A DNA stretch of 62,839 nucleotides from Ruminococcus callidus ATCC 27760 (GTDB lineage: Bacteria; Bacillota; Clostridia; Oscillospirales; Ruminococcaceae). A program made the position numbers and the translations under genes. The notes under the pieces were generated by a model. The model was given only the letters and a program-made list of their open reading frames with translations, made no database searches and was not told the origin of the DNA. Positions 43,959 through 52,829 of this stretch are shown here, piece by piece. How positions within the stretch are numbered: the first letter of the stretch is position 1; every line of letters begins with the position of its first letter. Where the stretch lies: the NCBI RefSeq assembly GCF_000468015.1, contig NZ_KI260415.1, positions 39,112-101,950 on the forward strand, written 5' to 3'.

Positions 43959-45140
43959 TCAGTGATGGAACAGACGAATGCCTGTGAACGCCAGTGCCAT
44001 ATTGTACTTATTGCATGTTGCAATAACATGGTCATCACGAATCGAACCGCCCGGCTCTGCGATGTACTGCACGCCACTCTTATGAGCACGTTCGATGTTG
44101 TCGCCGAAGGGGAAGAATGCGTCAGAACCGAGGCAAACCTCTGTGTTCTGTGCCAGCCATGCCTGCTGTTCTTCCTTGGTGAACACTTCCGGCTTTACCT
44201 TGAATGTATTCTGCCATGCACCTTCTGCCAGCACGTCCATATATTCATCAGAAATGTACACGTCAATTGCATTGTCACGATCCGGACGGCGGATACCGTC
44301 TACGAACTGCAAGCCCATAACCTTGGGATGCTGACGCAGCCACCAGATGTCTGCCTTATTGCCGGCAAGACGTGTGCAGTGGATACGGGACTGCTGTCCG
44401 GCACCGATACCGATTGCCTGACCGTCCTTGACATAGCATACAGAGTTAGACTGGGTATACTTCAGCGTAATCAGGGAAATCAGCAGATCTCTCTGATATT
44501 TTTCCGGAATTTCCTTGTTGTCGGTAACAACATTGGACAGCATTTCCTTGTCGATCTTCAGGAAGTTATGTCCCTGTTCAAAGGTAACGCCAAATACCTG
44601 CTTCCGTTCCAGTTCTGCCGGACGGTATGCCGGATCGATCTGAATGATATTATAGGTACCCTTCCGCTTGGACTTGAGGATTTCCAGTGCCTCCGGCTCA
44701 TATCCCGGTGCAATGATACCGTCGGAAACTTCCCGCTGGATCATCTTTGCAGTGGGCACGTCGCAAACGTCAGACAGAGCAATAAAGTCACCGTAAGAAG
44801 ACATACGGTCTGCACCGCGGGCACGGGCATAAGCACACGCCAGCGGAGAGAGTTCGCCCAGATCATCTACGAAATAGATCTTCTTCAGGGTATCAGACAG
44901 CGGTGCACCAACTGCGGCACCTGCCGGAGAAACGTGCTTGAAAGAAGTTGCCGCACACATGCCGGTTGCTTCTTTCAGTTCCGATACCAGCTGCCAGCCA
45001 TTGAAAGCGTCCAGCAGATTGATATAGCCCGGCTTGCCGTTCAGTACAGTGATCGGCAGATCGCTGCCGTCCTCCATATAGATGCGGGACGGCTTCTGAT
45101 TCGGATTACAGCCGTATTTTAATTGCATTTCACTAGCCAT
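43959..45140 (-). CDS. AICAR formyltransferase, stand-alone PurH C-terminal half
   Basis: The 393-residue protein is the transformylase part of PurH only; the N-terminal MGS-like IMP cyclohydrolase domain is absent. The Lys-His pair in TSFKHVSPAGAAVG near residue 67, YGDFIALSDVCD, IGAGQQSRIHCTRLAG and GSDAFFPFGDNIERAHKSGV are visible. It formylates AICAR with 10-formyl-THF. The cyclohydrolase step is most likely done by the product of the gene 12 bases upstream. AGGAGG is seven bases before the ATG. Confidence 0.93.
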   Translation of the reverse strand: MASEMQLKYGCNPNQKPSRIYMEDGSDLPITVLNGKPGYINLLDAFNGWQLVSELKEATGMCAATSFKHVSPAGAAVGAPLSDTLKKIYFVDDLGELSPLACAYARARGADRMSSYGDFIALSDVCDVPTAKMIQREVSDGIIAPGYEPEALEILKSKRKGTYNIIQIDPAYRPAELERKQVFGVTFEQGHNFLKIDKEMLSNVVTDNKEIPEKYQRDLLISLITLKYTQSNSVCYVKDGQAIGIGAGQQSRIHCTRLAGNKADIWWLRQHPKVMGLQFVDGIRRPDRDNAIDVYISDEYMDVLAEGAWQNTFKVKPEVFTKEEQQAWLAQNTEVCLGSDAFFPFGDNIERAHKSGVQYIAEPGGSIRDDHVIATCNKYNMALAFTGIRLFHH

Positions 45141-45152
45141 GAAAGTGCCTCC

Positions 45153-45866
45153 TTACTGATTCTTGTTTACGATTCTGGTTTCAGTTTTCTTGGTTTTGAG
45201 GTCGATGTACCGAACGAACAGAGAAACCTTGTTCTCCGCATTCAGGCTGTTCCACAGCATTTCTGTGAACGCATCGATGTCACCGGAAACCGCAATTTTC
45301 TGCGGTTCGCCGGAAAAGCTCGGCAGCGGATTTCCATCACCCTCATAGGTGTGAATGAAATGTCCAACGCCGGCAATGGGATTAGAATAGGAGAATGTAT
45401 ATCTCTGGCAGGAGGAAGGATCGCCGTCTGCACTTTTCAGAATAGACAGTGCATAGGAAAAGCCATTATTGCTCTGGTCGATCAGTCCGGAGATACGCGG
45501 CGTATAGTTCGGTGCGTCCGGTTCGAACTCACGGGTCCGCAGGGATTCCTCAAAAGTTTTCCCAGCCTGCATCAAATCATACACAGTGTCTGTCTGGTCG
45601 CCATTGGTCACAATGGTATAATCTCCCAGGACGCGAACCGGTGCGTAGATGATCAGGCTCGGGTCTACCATTTTCGACGGATCAAATGCCTGTGTGCGGA
45701 TACCTGCACCGTCCTCTACGAAAACGCGGTTCCGGCTGTTTTCACTTCTTCCCATGATAAAGTATGCAAAAACCGCATACGCTCCGTCCTCCGAACGTCC
45801 CAGCACAATGCCGCGGCCCGGATAAGAATTCTGCTGCAATTCCTGCTGCAATGATGCAATCTTCAT
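45153..45866 (-). CDS. IMP cyclohydrolase, PurO-like family
   Basis: The 237-residue protein matches the IMP cyclohydrolase family first known from archaeal PurO (PF07826): N-terminal YPGRGIVLGRSEDGAYAVFAYFIMGRSENSRNR, a following RTQAFDPSKMVDPSLIIYAP, and YTPRISGL in the middle. It closes the purine ring of FAICAR to give IMP. Its place directly before the AICAR formyltransferase gene agrees with this. AGGAGG is seven bases before the ATG. Family assignment is from memory of these motifs. Confidence 0.85.
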   Translation of the reverse strand: MKIASLQQELQQNSYPGRGIVLGRSEDGAYAVFAYFIMGRSENSRNRVFVEDGAGIRTQAFDPSKMVDPSLIIYAPVRVLGDYTIVTNGDQTDTVYDLMQAGKTFEESLRTREFEPDAPNYTPRISGLIDQSNNGFSYALSILKSADGDPSSCQRYTFSYSNPIAGVGHFIHTYEGDGNPLPSFSGEPQKIAVSGDIDAFTEMLWNSLNAENKVSLFVRYIDLKTKKTETRIVNKNQ

Positions 45867-45890
45867 AATTTCCTCCTACTGATATTGCCT

Positions 45891-46517
45891 TTACTGCTTA
45901 ATGAATACGGTTTTCTCTCGAACTTCTAACTGTCCGTTGCAGAACAGGTTCACTGCCTGCGGCAGAATCTGCCACTCTGCCTGTTCCATGACACGCTTTT
46001 GCAGCACTTCCGGTGTGTCGTCCGGAAATACAGCAACAGGCTGCTGTAAAATGATCGGTCCGTCATCGGCGACTTCGTTGACGAAGTGCACTGTCGCACC
46101 GGTAAACTTCACGCCCCGTGCCAAAGCTGCCTCGTGTACATGCAGTCCGTAGAATCCCTCTCCGCAAAAGGACGGGATCAAAGACGGGTGCACGTTGATG
46201 ATCTGATTATGATATGCCCGAATGATCGACTGATCCAGAATGGTCATGAAGCCTGCCAGTACGATCAGATCGGCATATTCCTGAAACAGTGCTTCCAGCA
46301 GTGCCTTGCTGTACATTTCACGAGATGCAAATTCTTTCGGGACGATAACGCGGGTGCCAATGCCGTTTTCTTTGGCTCTGGTCAGTGCGTATGCGTCCGG
46401 ATTGGAGGAAATCACACAGGTGATTTTTCCGTTCGGAATCTTCCCGTTTTTCTGTGCATCGATCAATGCCTGCAAATTCGTTCCGCCGCCGGAAACCAGC
46501 ACAACAATATTTTTCAT
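45891..46517 (-). CDS. purN: Phosphoribosylglycinamide formyltransferase
   Basis: The 208-residue enzyme formylates GAR with 10-formyl-THF. It has VSGGGTNLQALID, the catalytic Asn-His in INVHPSLIPSF near residue 107, and Asp in NEVADDGPIILQQ near 145. AGAGG lies about 10 bases upstream of the ATG. It sits between purM and the IMP cyclohydrolase gene. Confidence 0.96.
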   Translation of the reverse strand: MKNIVVLVSGGGTNLQALIDAQKNGKIPNGKITCVISSNPDAYALTRAKENGIGTRVIVPKEFASREMYSKALLEALFQEYADLIVLAGFMTILDQSIIRAYHNQIINVHPSLIPSFCGEGFYGLHVHEAALARGVKFTGATVHFVNEVADDGPIILQQPVAVFPDDTPEVLQKRVMEQAEWQILPQAVNLFCNGQLEVREKTVFIKQ

Positions 46518-46536
46518 TTTGCTCTGCCTCTTTCTA

Positions 46537-47571
46537 TTACTTGAGGATCACGCCATCATCAGATGCAACCAGTTCGCCCAGCACATAGGCATGTTCCCCT
46601 GCTGCATTCAGAATACGGATTGCCTTATCTGCATCTTCCTGAGCCACGCATACCATCATGCCGACACCCATATTAAAGGTGTTGAACATGTCGTGTTCCG
46701 GAATCTTACCAGTCTTTGCGATCAGGTCGAAGATCGGCAGAACCTGCACGTCGCTGCGGTCAATCTTTGCAGACAGACCCTTTTTCAGTGCCCGCGGAAT
46801 GTTCTCATAGAAACCGCCGCCGGTAATGTGAGCGATAGACTTCGGCTGTACCTCTGCCAGCAGTTGCTGAATCGCGTTGACATAGATCTTGGTCGGTGTC
46901 AGCAGGCAGTCGCCCAGTGTGGTGCCCAGATCAGAGAAGTGACGAGCCAGATTCTGTTCGTTGACTGTGAATACGTTCCGGATCAGAGAGAATCCGTTGG
47001 AATGTACGCCGCTGGACTGCATTGCGATCAGCACATCGCCTTCCTTCTGGCTGTCCATGTTCAGGATCTTGCTCTTATCTACGACACCAACGGCAAAACC
47101 GGCAACATCGTATTCATCTTCCGGATAGAAGCCCGGCATCTCGGCAGTTTCGCCGCCGACCAGTGCACAGCCGGACTGTACGCAGCCCTCTGCCACACCG
47201 GAAACGATCGATGCGACCTTTTCCGGAACGTTCTTGCCCAGTGCAATATAGTCCAGGAAGAACTGGGGCTTTGCACCGCAGCAGATAATATCATTGACGC
47301 ACATTGCCACACAGTCGATACCAATGGTAGTATGCTTATCCATGAGAAAGGCGATTTTCAGCTTTGTTCCTACGCCGTCTGTACCGGAAACCAGTACCGG
47401 CTGCTGCATTCCTGCCACATCCAGTGCATACAGACCGCCGAAGCCGCCAATGTCTGTCAGCACATTTGCTGTCATGGTTCTGGCAATATGGGACTTCATC
47501 AACTCCACTGCCTTGTAACCGGCAGTGACATCTACGCCTGCCTTTTTATAGCTTTCCGAATAGCTTTCCAT
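46537..47571 (-). CDS. purM: Phosphoribosylformylglycinamidine cyclo-ligase
   Basis: The 344-residue enzyme closes the imidazole ring to AIR. It starts [19 protein letters not shown], then [40 protein letters not shown] and THITGGGF-like [19 protein letters not shown] lies 10 bases before the ATG. It is separated from purF by 78 bases that contain a hairpin (47598-47620). Confidence 0.97.
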   Translation of the reverse strand: MESYSESYKKAGVDVTAGYKAVELMKSHIARTMTANVLTDIGGFGGLYALDVAGMQQPVLVSGTDGVGTKLKIAFLMDKHTTIGIDCVAMCVNDIICCGAKPQFFLDYIALGKNVPEKVASIVSGVAEGCVQSGCALVGGETAEMPGFYPEDEYDVAGFAVGVVDKSKILNMDSQKEGDVLIAMQSSGVHSNGFSLIRNVFTVNEQNLARHFSDLGTTLGDCLLTPTKIYVNAIQQLLAEVQPKSIAHITGGGFYENIPRALKKGLSAKIDRSDVQVLPIFDLIAKTGKIPEHDMFNTFNMGVGMMVCVAQEDADKAIRILNAAGEHAYVLGELVASDDGVILK

Positions 47572-47597
47572 TTATGTGTTACCTCCAAAGTTTGTCG

Positions 47598-47620
47598 GGC
47601 GAATCCGATACGGAATCGCC
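47598..47620 (-). other. Hairpin between purF and purM
   Basis: GGCGAATCCG and CGGAATCGCC pair with one mismatch around a three-base loop. There is no T-tract, so it is not a terminator; it might stabilise or process the pur mRNA. Confidence 0.4.
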
Positions 47621-47649
47621 GCAGGAAACCGCCTTTCGCAATTTCCCGA

Positions 47650-49089
47650 TCATTCGCCTATCTTCTTTTCAAATTTATCTTTCGGCATTTCCTTCGGCAC
47701 TTCGATAGGATAATTGCCGGTGAAACATGCTGTACAAAAACCAGTCTGCGGTGTCATGTCCGGCGTTGCCAGCGACTGCACACCTTCTATGCTCAGATAC
47801 CCCAGTGTATCTGCTCCGATATGTTCACAGATCTCCGGAATGGTCATCTGGCATGCGATCAGGTTTTCCTTACTGTCAATGTCCACGCCGAAATGGCACG
47901 GATTTGTAAACGGCGGACAGGAGATCCGCATATGTACTTCTGTTGCACCAGCTTCCCGCAGCAGACTGACGATCCGCTGGCAGGTCGTGCCGCGGACAAT
48001 ACTGTCATCTACCAGAATGACACGCTTGCCTGCCACAACGCTTTTTACCACATTCAGCTTGATCCGCACGGAATCCGTCCGCATCTTCTGATTGGGCTGG
48101 ATAAAGGTTCTGCCGACATAGCGGTTCTTGATAAAGCCGACTTCATATGGGATTCCAGAAGCCTGTGACAGTCCCAGTGCGGCATCCAGTCCGCTGTCCG
48201 GTACACCGATAACTACATCCGCTTCTACCGGATGCTCTTTCCAGAGCAGCTTTCCGGCACGAATGCGGGCATCGTGTACGGTACAGCCATTGATGACAGA
48301 ATCCGGACGTGCAAAGTACACATACTCAAACACGCACAAAGAGGGCTTCTGTCCGCAGTGTGTCCGGACAGAGCGAACGCCGTCGCTGTCTGCAATAACA
48401 ATTTCGCCGGGATCCAGTTCCCGTTCGAACTCAGCCTCTACGCTGTCCAGTGCACAGGTTTCCGAAGCAAATACGATACTGCCGTCTTTCCGCCGTCCCA
48501 TACAGAGAGGACGGAAGCCGTTGGGATCTCTGGCAGCGATCAGCTTCTGCGGGGACATAACGACCAGGGAATAAGCACCTTTCAGGTCATACATGGCGTA
48601 TTCCACAGCTTCTTCAATAGAAGAACGCTCCAGTCTTTGTTCCGTCACCGCATAAGAGATCACTTCAGTATCGTTGGTGGTGTGAAAAATCGCACCACGC
48701 AGTTCATACTTTCTCCGCAGCTCATGTGCATTGACCAGATTACCGTTATGGGCAATCGACATGGGACCTTTTACATGGCGGACCACAATGGGCTGTGCAT
48801 TGGAACGGCTCGGCTTTCCGGTTGTGGAATACCGCACATGTCCGATCGAAATGTTCCCTTGTCCGAGTTTTTCGATCTGACTGCGGTTAAATACCTCCGG
48901 CACCAATCCCAGATCCTTATGATGCGAGAAAACGCCACGATCGTTTACCACGATCCCGCAGCTTTCCTGCCCTCTGTGCTGAAGTGCATACAGTGCAACA
49001 TATGTCATCGCCGCAACGTCTGTGGTGTGCGGTGAATAGACACCAAACACACCGCATTCCTCATGCAGTCCTGTCTTCAATACAATCAT
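47650..49089 (-). CDS. purF: Amidophosphoribosyltransferase, catalytic
   Basis: The 479-residue enzyme makes phosphoribosylamine from PRPP and glutamine. The N-terminal nucleophile follows a short propeptide (HEECGVFGVYS), with HVRYSTTGKPSRSNAQP, SIAHNGNLVN and TNDTEVI of the glutaminase site. The PRPP loop is VILVDDSIVRGTTC near residue 355. Cysteines in SLCVFEY, SCPPFTNPC and FCTACF fit the [4Fe-4S] cluster of Bacillus-type PurF. The ATG at 49089 overlaps the stop of the upstream paralog as ATGA. A TTG at 49080 with AAGGGA nine bases upstream is an alternative start. Confidence 0.96.
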   Translation of the reverse strand: MIVLKTGLHEECGVFGVYSPHTTDVAAMTYVALYALQHRGQESCGIVVNDRGVFSHHKDLGLVPEVFNRSQIEKLGQGNISIGHVRYSTTGKPSRSNAQPIVVRHVKGPMSIAHNGNLVNAHELRRKYELRGAIFHTTNDTEVISYAVTEQRLERSSIEEAVEYAMYDLKGAYSLVVMSPQKLIAARDPNGFRPLCMGRRKDGSIVFASETCALDSVEAEFERELDPGEIVIADSDGVRSVRTHCGQKPSLCVFEYVYFARPDSVINGCTVHDARIRAGKLLWKEHPVEADVVIGVPDSGLDAALGLSQASGIPYEVGFIKNRYVGRTFIQPNQKMRTDSVRIKLNVVKSVVAGKRVILVDDSIVRGTTCQRIVSLLREAGATEVHMRISCPPFTNPCHFGVDIDSKENLIACQMTIPEICEHIGADTLGYLSIEGVQSLATPDMTPQTGFCTACFTGNYPIEVPKEMPKDKFEKKIGE

Positions 49090-50507
49090 TCCCTTCCGTT
49101 CCAGCAATACGAACAGAGCTGACAGTCGGGTTTTCCTACGGCACGAATCGTGCCTTCCAGCGATTGAAATTCCAATGACGTCAGTTGCAGACGCCGACAG
49201 ATTTCGTCCCGAAGCAGCTTTCCACGCTCTGTGTTAGAGTTGCTGTACTCGTCAATATGCTGCAAACCGGCAACGCCCTCATTTTCATCAATGATCTGGC
49301 GTGCGATCAGTTCCATCTCCGAAGTGCTTCTGGAGAAGTTCAGATATTTACAGCCGTACATAATCGGCGGACAGGCAGACCGCATGTGGACTTCCTTCGC
49401 ACCGTTTTCATAGAGAAACTCAACCGTTTCCCGCATCTGTGTGCCCCTAACAATGCTGTCATCTACGAAAAGAAGTTTCTTGCCCCGAATGAGTTCCGGA
49501 ACAGGAATCAGCTTCATTTTTGCAACCCGATTCCGCATGGACTGATTGGCTGGCATGAAGCTTCTCGGCCATGTGGGTGTATACTTGATAAACGGTCTTG
49601 CAAATGGAATGCCGCTTCGGTTGGCGTAACCAATGGCGTGGGGAACACCGGAATCCGGAATGCCGCAGACATAATCCACGTCCGGAAGCTTTCCGTTTTT
49701 CATATCGTTCTCCGCCATGATCTCACCGTTTTTGGTACGCATCACTTCTACATTCACGCCCTCGTAGCAGGCGGTGGGATACCCGTAATACGTCCAGAGG
49801 AAGGTACAGATCTTCATCTCCTCCGTTCCCTCATAGAGAACTTCGTAGCCGTCCTTGGTCAGACAGGTGATCTCCCCTGCCTTCAGTTCGTGGCAGGTTT
49901 CATACCCCAGTTTCTGGTATGCAAAGGATTCGAACGAGAAGCAGTAGCCGTCTGAACGCTTTCCGATCAGAATCGGCAGCTTTCCTGCCCGATCTCTTGC
50001 ACAGATAATGGAGTCCTCTGTCATGATGACCAAAGACATGGTACCTTCAATTTTACTTTGAGCATAGCGGATCCCCTCCACGAAGGTCGGCTTCTGTGCG
50101 ATCAACGCACCGATCAGACCGCCGGAGTTGATGTTACCGCTGCTCATGGTTTCAAAGTTCGCACAGCCGCTTTCCAGAAGTTCTTCGGAAAGTGCCTTTG
50201 CATTCTGAATAATGCCGATCGAGCAAACTGCATAAAGCCCCAGTTTGGAACGTACCATGATCGGCTGGGGATCTGTATCACTGATACAGCCGATGCAGAT
50301 ATTGCCCCGCATTTTTTCCACGTCCTTTTCGAACTTTGTCCGGAAAGGCGAGTTTTCAATGCTGTGAATATTCCGCTGGAATCCCAGTTCCGCAGAATAG
50401 GATGTCATACCGCCGCGTCGTGTCCCCAGATGTGAATGATAGTCCGTCCCATAAAATACGTCGAGAACGCAGTCGTTTGCTGAAACTGCACCAAAAAAGC
50501 CACCCAT
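49086..50507 (-). CDS. PurF-like paralog with eroded glutaminase site
   Basis: The 473-residue protein aligns with PurF over its length but begins MGGFFGAVSANDC, so the Ntn nucleophile Cys is Gly. Other glutaminase residues are also gone: the HVRYSTTG region reads IGCISDTDP, HNGN reads SIGIIQN, and NDTE reads SGNINS. The PRPP loop LLFVDDSIVRGTQ, the loop ANQSMRNRVAKMKL and possible cluster cysteines (KICTF, ACPPIMYGC, CQLCSYC) remain. It may use free ammonia, regulate or stabilise PurF, or act on another amine. It overlaps purF by four bases. GGAG lies eight bases before the ATG. Confidence 0.9.
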   Translation of the reverse strand: MGGFFGAVSANDCVLDVFYGTDYHSHLGTRRGGMTSYSAELGFQRNIHSIENSPFRTKFEKDVEKMRGNICIGCISDTDPQPIMVRSKLGLYAVCSIGIIQNAKALSEELLESGCANFETMSSGNINSGGLIGALIAQKPTFVEGIRYAQSKIEGTMSLVIMTEDSIICARDRAGKLPILIGKRSDGYCFSFESFAYQKLGYETCHELKAGEITCLTKDGYEVLYEGTEEMKICTFLWTYYGYPTACYEGVNVEVMRTKNGEIMAENDMKNGKLPDVDYVCGIPDSGVPHAIGYANRSGIPFARPFIKYTPTWPRSFMPANQSMRNRVAKMKLIPVPELIRGKKLLFVDDSIVRGTQMRETVEFLYENGAKEVHMRSACPPIMYGCKYLNFSRSTSEMELIARQIIDENEGVAGLQHIDEYSNSNTERGKLLRDEICRRLQLTSLEFQSLEGTIRAVGKPDCQLCSYCWNGRE

Positions 50508-50510
50508 GGA

Positions 50511-51230
50511 TTATTCTCCAAAGATCCGCTTCATAACTTCCTGATAAGCTTCTTCTGTACCGCCCATATCTCTGCGGAAACGGTCCTTATCCAGCTTCTC
50601 GTTGGTCTTTACGTCCCACAGACGGCAGGTATCCGGAGAGATCTCATCTGCCAGAATGATTGTACCGTCAGACAGACGGCCGAATTCGATCTTGAAGTCG
50701 ATCAGACGAATGCCGATAGACAGGAAGAACTTCTTCAGAACTTCGTTGACCTTGCGGGTGTAATTCTTGATCGTGTCGATTTCTTCCTGTGTTGCCAGAC
50801 CCAATGCCAGTGCATAGTCATCATTGATAAACGGGTCGTTCAGTTCGTCGCACTTGTAGCTGAATTCCAGAATCGGGCACAGCAGATCTTTGCCTTCTTC
50901 TACGCCCATACGCTTGGAGAAGCTGCCGGCTGCAACGTTGCGGACAATAACTTCCAGCGGTACGATAGAAACCTTCTTTACAGCAGTTTCGCGGTCGCTC
51001 AGTTCCTCTACCAGATGAGTCGGAACGCCTTCCTTTTCCAGCTGCTTCATGATGTAGTTGGACATACGGTTGTTGATAACACCCTTGCCAACGATCGTGC
51101 CCTTCTTTTCGCCGTTGAATGCAGTTGCATCGTCCTTATAGTCTACGATCACAACTTCCGGATTCTCGGTTGCGAATACTTTCTTTGCCTTGCCCTCATA
51201 GAGCTGCTCTGTTTTTTTCCAATCAGCCAT
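50511..51230 (-). CDS. purC: SAICAR synthetase
   Basis: The 239-residue enzyme joins CAIR and aspartate using ATP. It has [45 protein letters not shown] near residue 90, [10 protein letters not shown] and [13 protein letters not shown] near 190. GGAGG lies eight bases before the ATG at 51230. It is the second gene of the purine unit. Confidence 0.97.
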   Translation of the reverse strand: MADWKKTEQLYEGKAKKVFATENPEVVIVDYKDDATAFNGEKKGTIVGKGVINNRMSNYIMKQLEKEGVPTHLVEELSDRETAVKKVSIVPLEVIVRNVAAGSFSKRMGVEEGKDLLCPILEFSYKCDELNDPFINDDYALALGLATQEEIDTIKNYTRKVNEVLKKFFLSIGIRLIDFKIEFGRLSDGTIILADEISPDTCRLWDVKTNEKLDKDRFRRDMGGTEEAYQEVMKRIFGE

Positions 51231-51272
51231 TTTCTGTTCCTCCAAAAAAATTAAATTTATATCATTATGAAA

Positions 51273-51773
51273 TCAGCAGTTACTGTATTCTGCTGAAATT
51301 TTTGCGTCTTTTGCCTTTACGCCCTGTTCCATGTCTGCTTTCATCTGTTCCAGCTTTGCGTCGATTTCCGGATCAGACAGTGCCAGCATCTGTGCTGCCA
51401 GAATTGCGGCATTGGCTGCCCCGTCGATTGCGACAGTTGCCACCGGAATGCCCTTCGGCATCTGTACGGTTGCCAGCAATGCGTCCAGCCCGTCCAGTGT
51501 AGAAGACTTGACCGGAATGCCGATCACCGGCAGCGTGGTATGTGCCGCCAGAACGCCGCCCAGATGTGCAGCCTTTCCTGCGGCGGACAAAATCACGCCG
51601 AAGCCGTTTTTCTTCGCGTTTCCGGCAAATTCCGCAGCCAGTGCCGGTGTCCGGTGTGCGGACATGACATGCACTTCATACGGGATCCCGAACTTGTCCA
51701 GTTCGTCCAGTGCACCCTTTACTACCGGCAGATCGCTGTCACTGCCCATGATCACTGCTACTTTTTTTGACAT
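51273..51773 (-). CDS. purE: N5-CAIR mutase PurE
   Basis: The 166-residue enzyme shows VAVIMGSDSDLPVVKGA, the class I VMSAHRTPALAAEFA and SAAGKAAHLGGVLAAHTTLPVIGIPV. Class I enzymes act with PurK, which is not encoded in this window. AGGAGG is six bases before the ATG at 51773. It appears to be the first gene of the purine unit; upstream lie two hairpins but no clear promoter. Confidence 0.96.
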   Translation of the reverse strand: MSKKVAVIMGSDSDLPVVKGALDELDKFGIPYEVHVMSAHRTPALAAEFAGNAKKNGFGVILSAAGKAAHLGGVLAAHTTLPVIGIPVKSSTLDGLDALLATVQMPKGIPVATVAIDGAANAAILAAQMLALSDPEIDAKLEQMKADMEQGVKAKDAKISAEYSNC

Positions 51774-51790
51774 ATGTATTCCTCCTGAAT

Positions 51791-51852
51791 CAGAGTTACA
51801 CACCGCTTGTTGCAAGCCGGTGTGCTGTTGCGGCAAGGCAGTATGCCTCGCC
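51791..51852 (-). promoter_or_regulatory. Two tandem hairpins upstream of purE
   Basis: On the minus strand GGCGAGGCA pairs with TGCCTTGCC (one G-T pair), followed by CACACCGGCTTG pairing with CAAGCGGTGTG (one bulge). They fill the gap between the membrane-anchored protein gene and purE. No T-tract follows. They could be a transcript-end hairpin of the upstream gene or a control element of the pur unit; I see no known purine or PRPP riboswitch core. Confidence 0.45.
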
Positions 51853-51875
51853 GGTTTATGAAAGCAGAATGCGAA

Positions 51876-52829
51876 TCAAGAAAGCTTCGCCTCTGTTATC
51901 ACCCATGTTTCTTTTCCGTTCTTTTCCATTTTGAACGTCAGTGTCTTATTTTCCGACGCATTTTCCGCATTGCGGAGCGTCAGCCCGATCTGCCATGTCA
52001 GAATCAGTTTTCCCGCCTCGTTTTGTTCTGCCTGCAAATACACGTCAGAATCCATACGGGTCACCCTGGCATCCGCCGGAGCGATATTCCCCAGAACAGC
52101 ATTTTCATGATCCTGTCCGGTAAGGTCCTGCAGTTTGGAAAAATCCTGCATTTTCACCATATCCAGAAACGCCGCTGTCTGATCGGCACTGCTGCTCCAT
52201 TCTTCCGGCAGCAGCAGCCCGGCATGTACTTTTTCAGCATGGACAGAAAACGAAATCTTTTCCGTTTTCCGTGCAAGGTCACACTGCACCAGCTGGAGGA
52301 TATCTTTTTCCAGAGAGAACTGAAACGAATCTTCCCCGCTGGTGACTGTCAGCAATGGTTTTTCCCATGTGCTGCTGTCCCAGACCATAGCATCTGCTGC
52401 ACGGAAATCGTGGTCATACAACACCACCTGCTGGTTTTCCGCCAGCACCGCCAGATAATAGGAATCTGTCAACGCCTCCACATGGTCATAGACGAAAGGA
52501 GCGACCACGTTGCCGTCCAGATCCAGCACACCAACACAATTGCTGTCAGCATTTTCCTGTACGGCAGAAAGGTAATCCGAACCGATAAAATGCAATTCTT
52601 TCCATTCCGGTTCCAGAATCAGGTTGCCTGCCGCATCGGATACACCGTAGAGATGATCGTCCCCCTCTACAATGACATTGCCGTTGGAATTCGTTCCCGT
52701 GTCAAAAGTACTGTTCTGAGAGCCGGCAGACTTTTTGGAGATGTTTATCGAAAAGCTGACAGTTGCCACGATCAGAAGCACCAGAACCAATACGAGAATG
52801 CCTACCGCCAGACGGGTATGTTTGTTCAT
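51876..52829 (-). CDS. Membrane-anchored protein with WG-like beta repeats
   Basis: The 317-residue product has one N-terminal membrane segment (residues about 8-29, VGILVLVLVLLIVATVSF) and an extracytoplasmic region. Two repeats, GVSDAAGNLILEPEWKEL and GVLDLDGNVVAPFVYDHV, resemble WG-type beta repeats; the remainder has no family I recognise. The C-terminal 80 residues look like a separate domain. The ATG follows the glycosyltransferase stop directly, with AGGAG upstream, so the two are probably co-translated. Confidence 0.75.
   Translation of the reverse strand: MNKHTRLAVGILVLVLVLLIVATVSFSINISKKSAGSQNSTFDTGTNSNGNVIVEGDDHLYGVSDAAGNLILEPEWKELHFIGSDYLSAVQENADSNCVGVLDLDGNVVAPFVYDHVEALTDSYYLAVLAENQQVVLYDHDFRAADAMVWDSSTWEKPLLTVTSGEDSFQFSLEKDILQLVQCDLARKTEKISFSVHAEKVHAGLLLPEEWSSSADQTAAFLDMVKMQDFSKLQDLTGQDHENAVLGNIAPADARVTRMDSDVYLQAEQNEAGKLILTWQIGLTLRNAENASENKTLTFKMEKNGKETWVITEAKLS

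Noticed and set aside
46306-48168. A 620-codon open frame antisense to purN, purM and purF
   Set aside because: It spans three real genes on the other strand and resembles no protein family.
51774-51875. Purine, PRPP or ykkC-type riboswitch before purE
   Set aside because: The two hairpins lack the conserved core nucleotides of these riboswitches as far as I can judge by eye.
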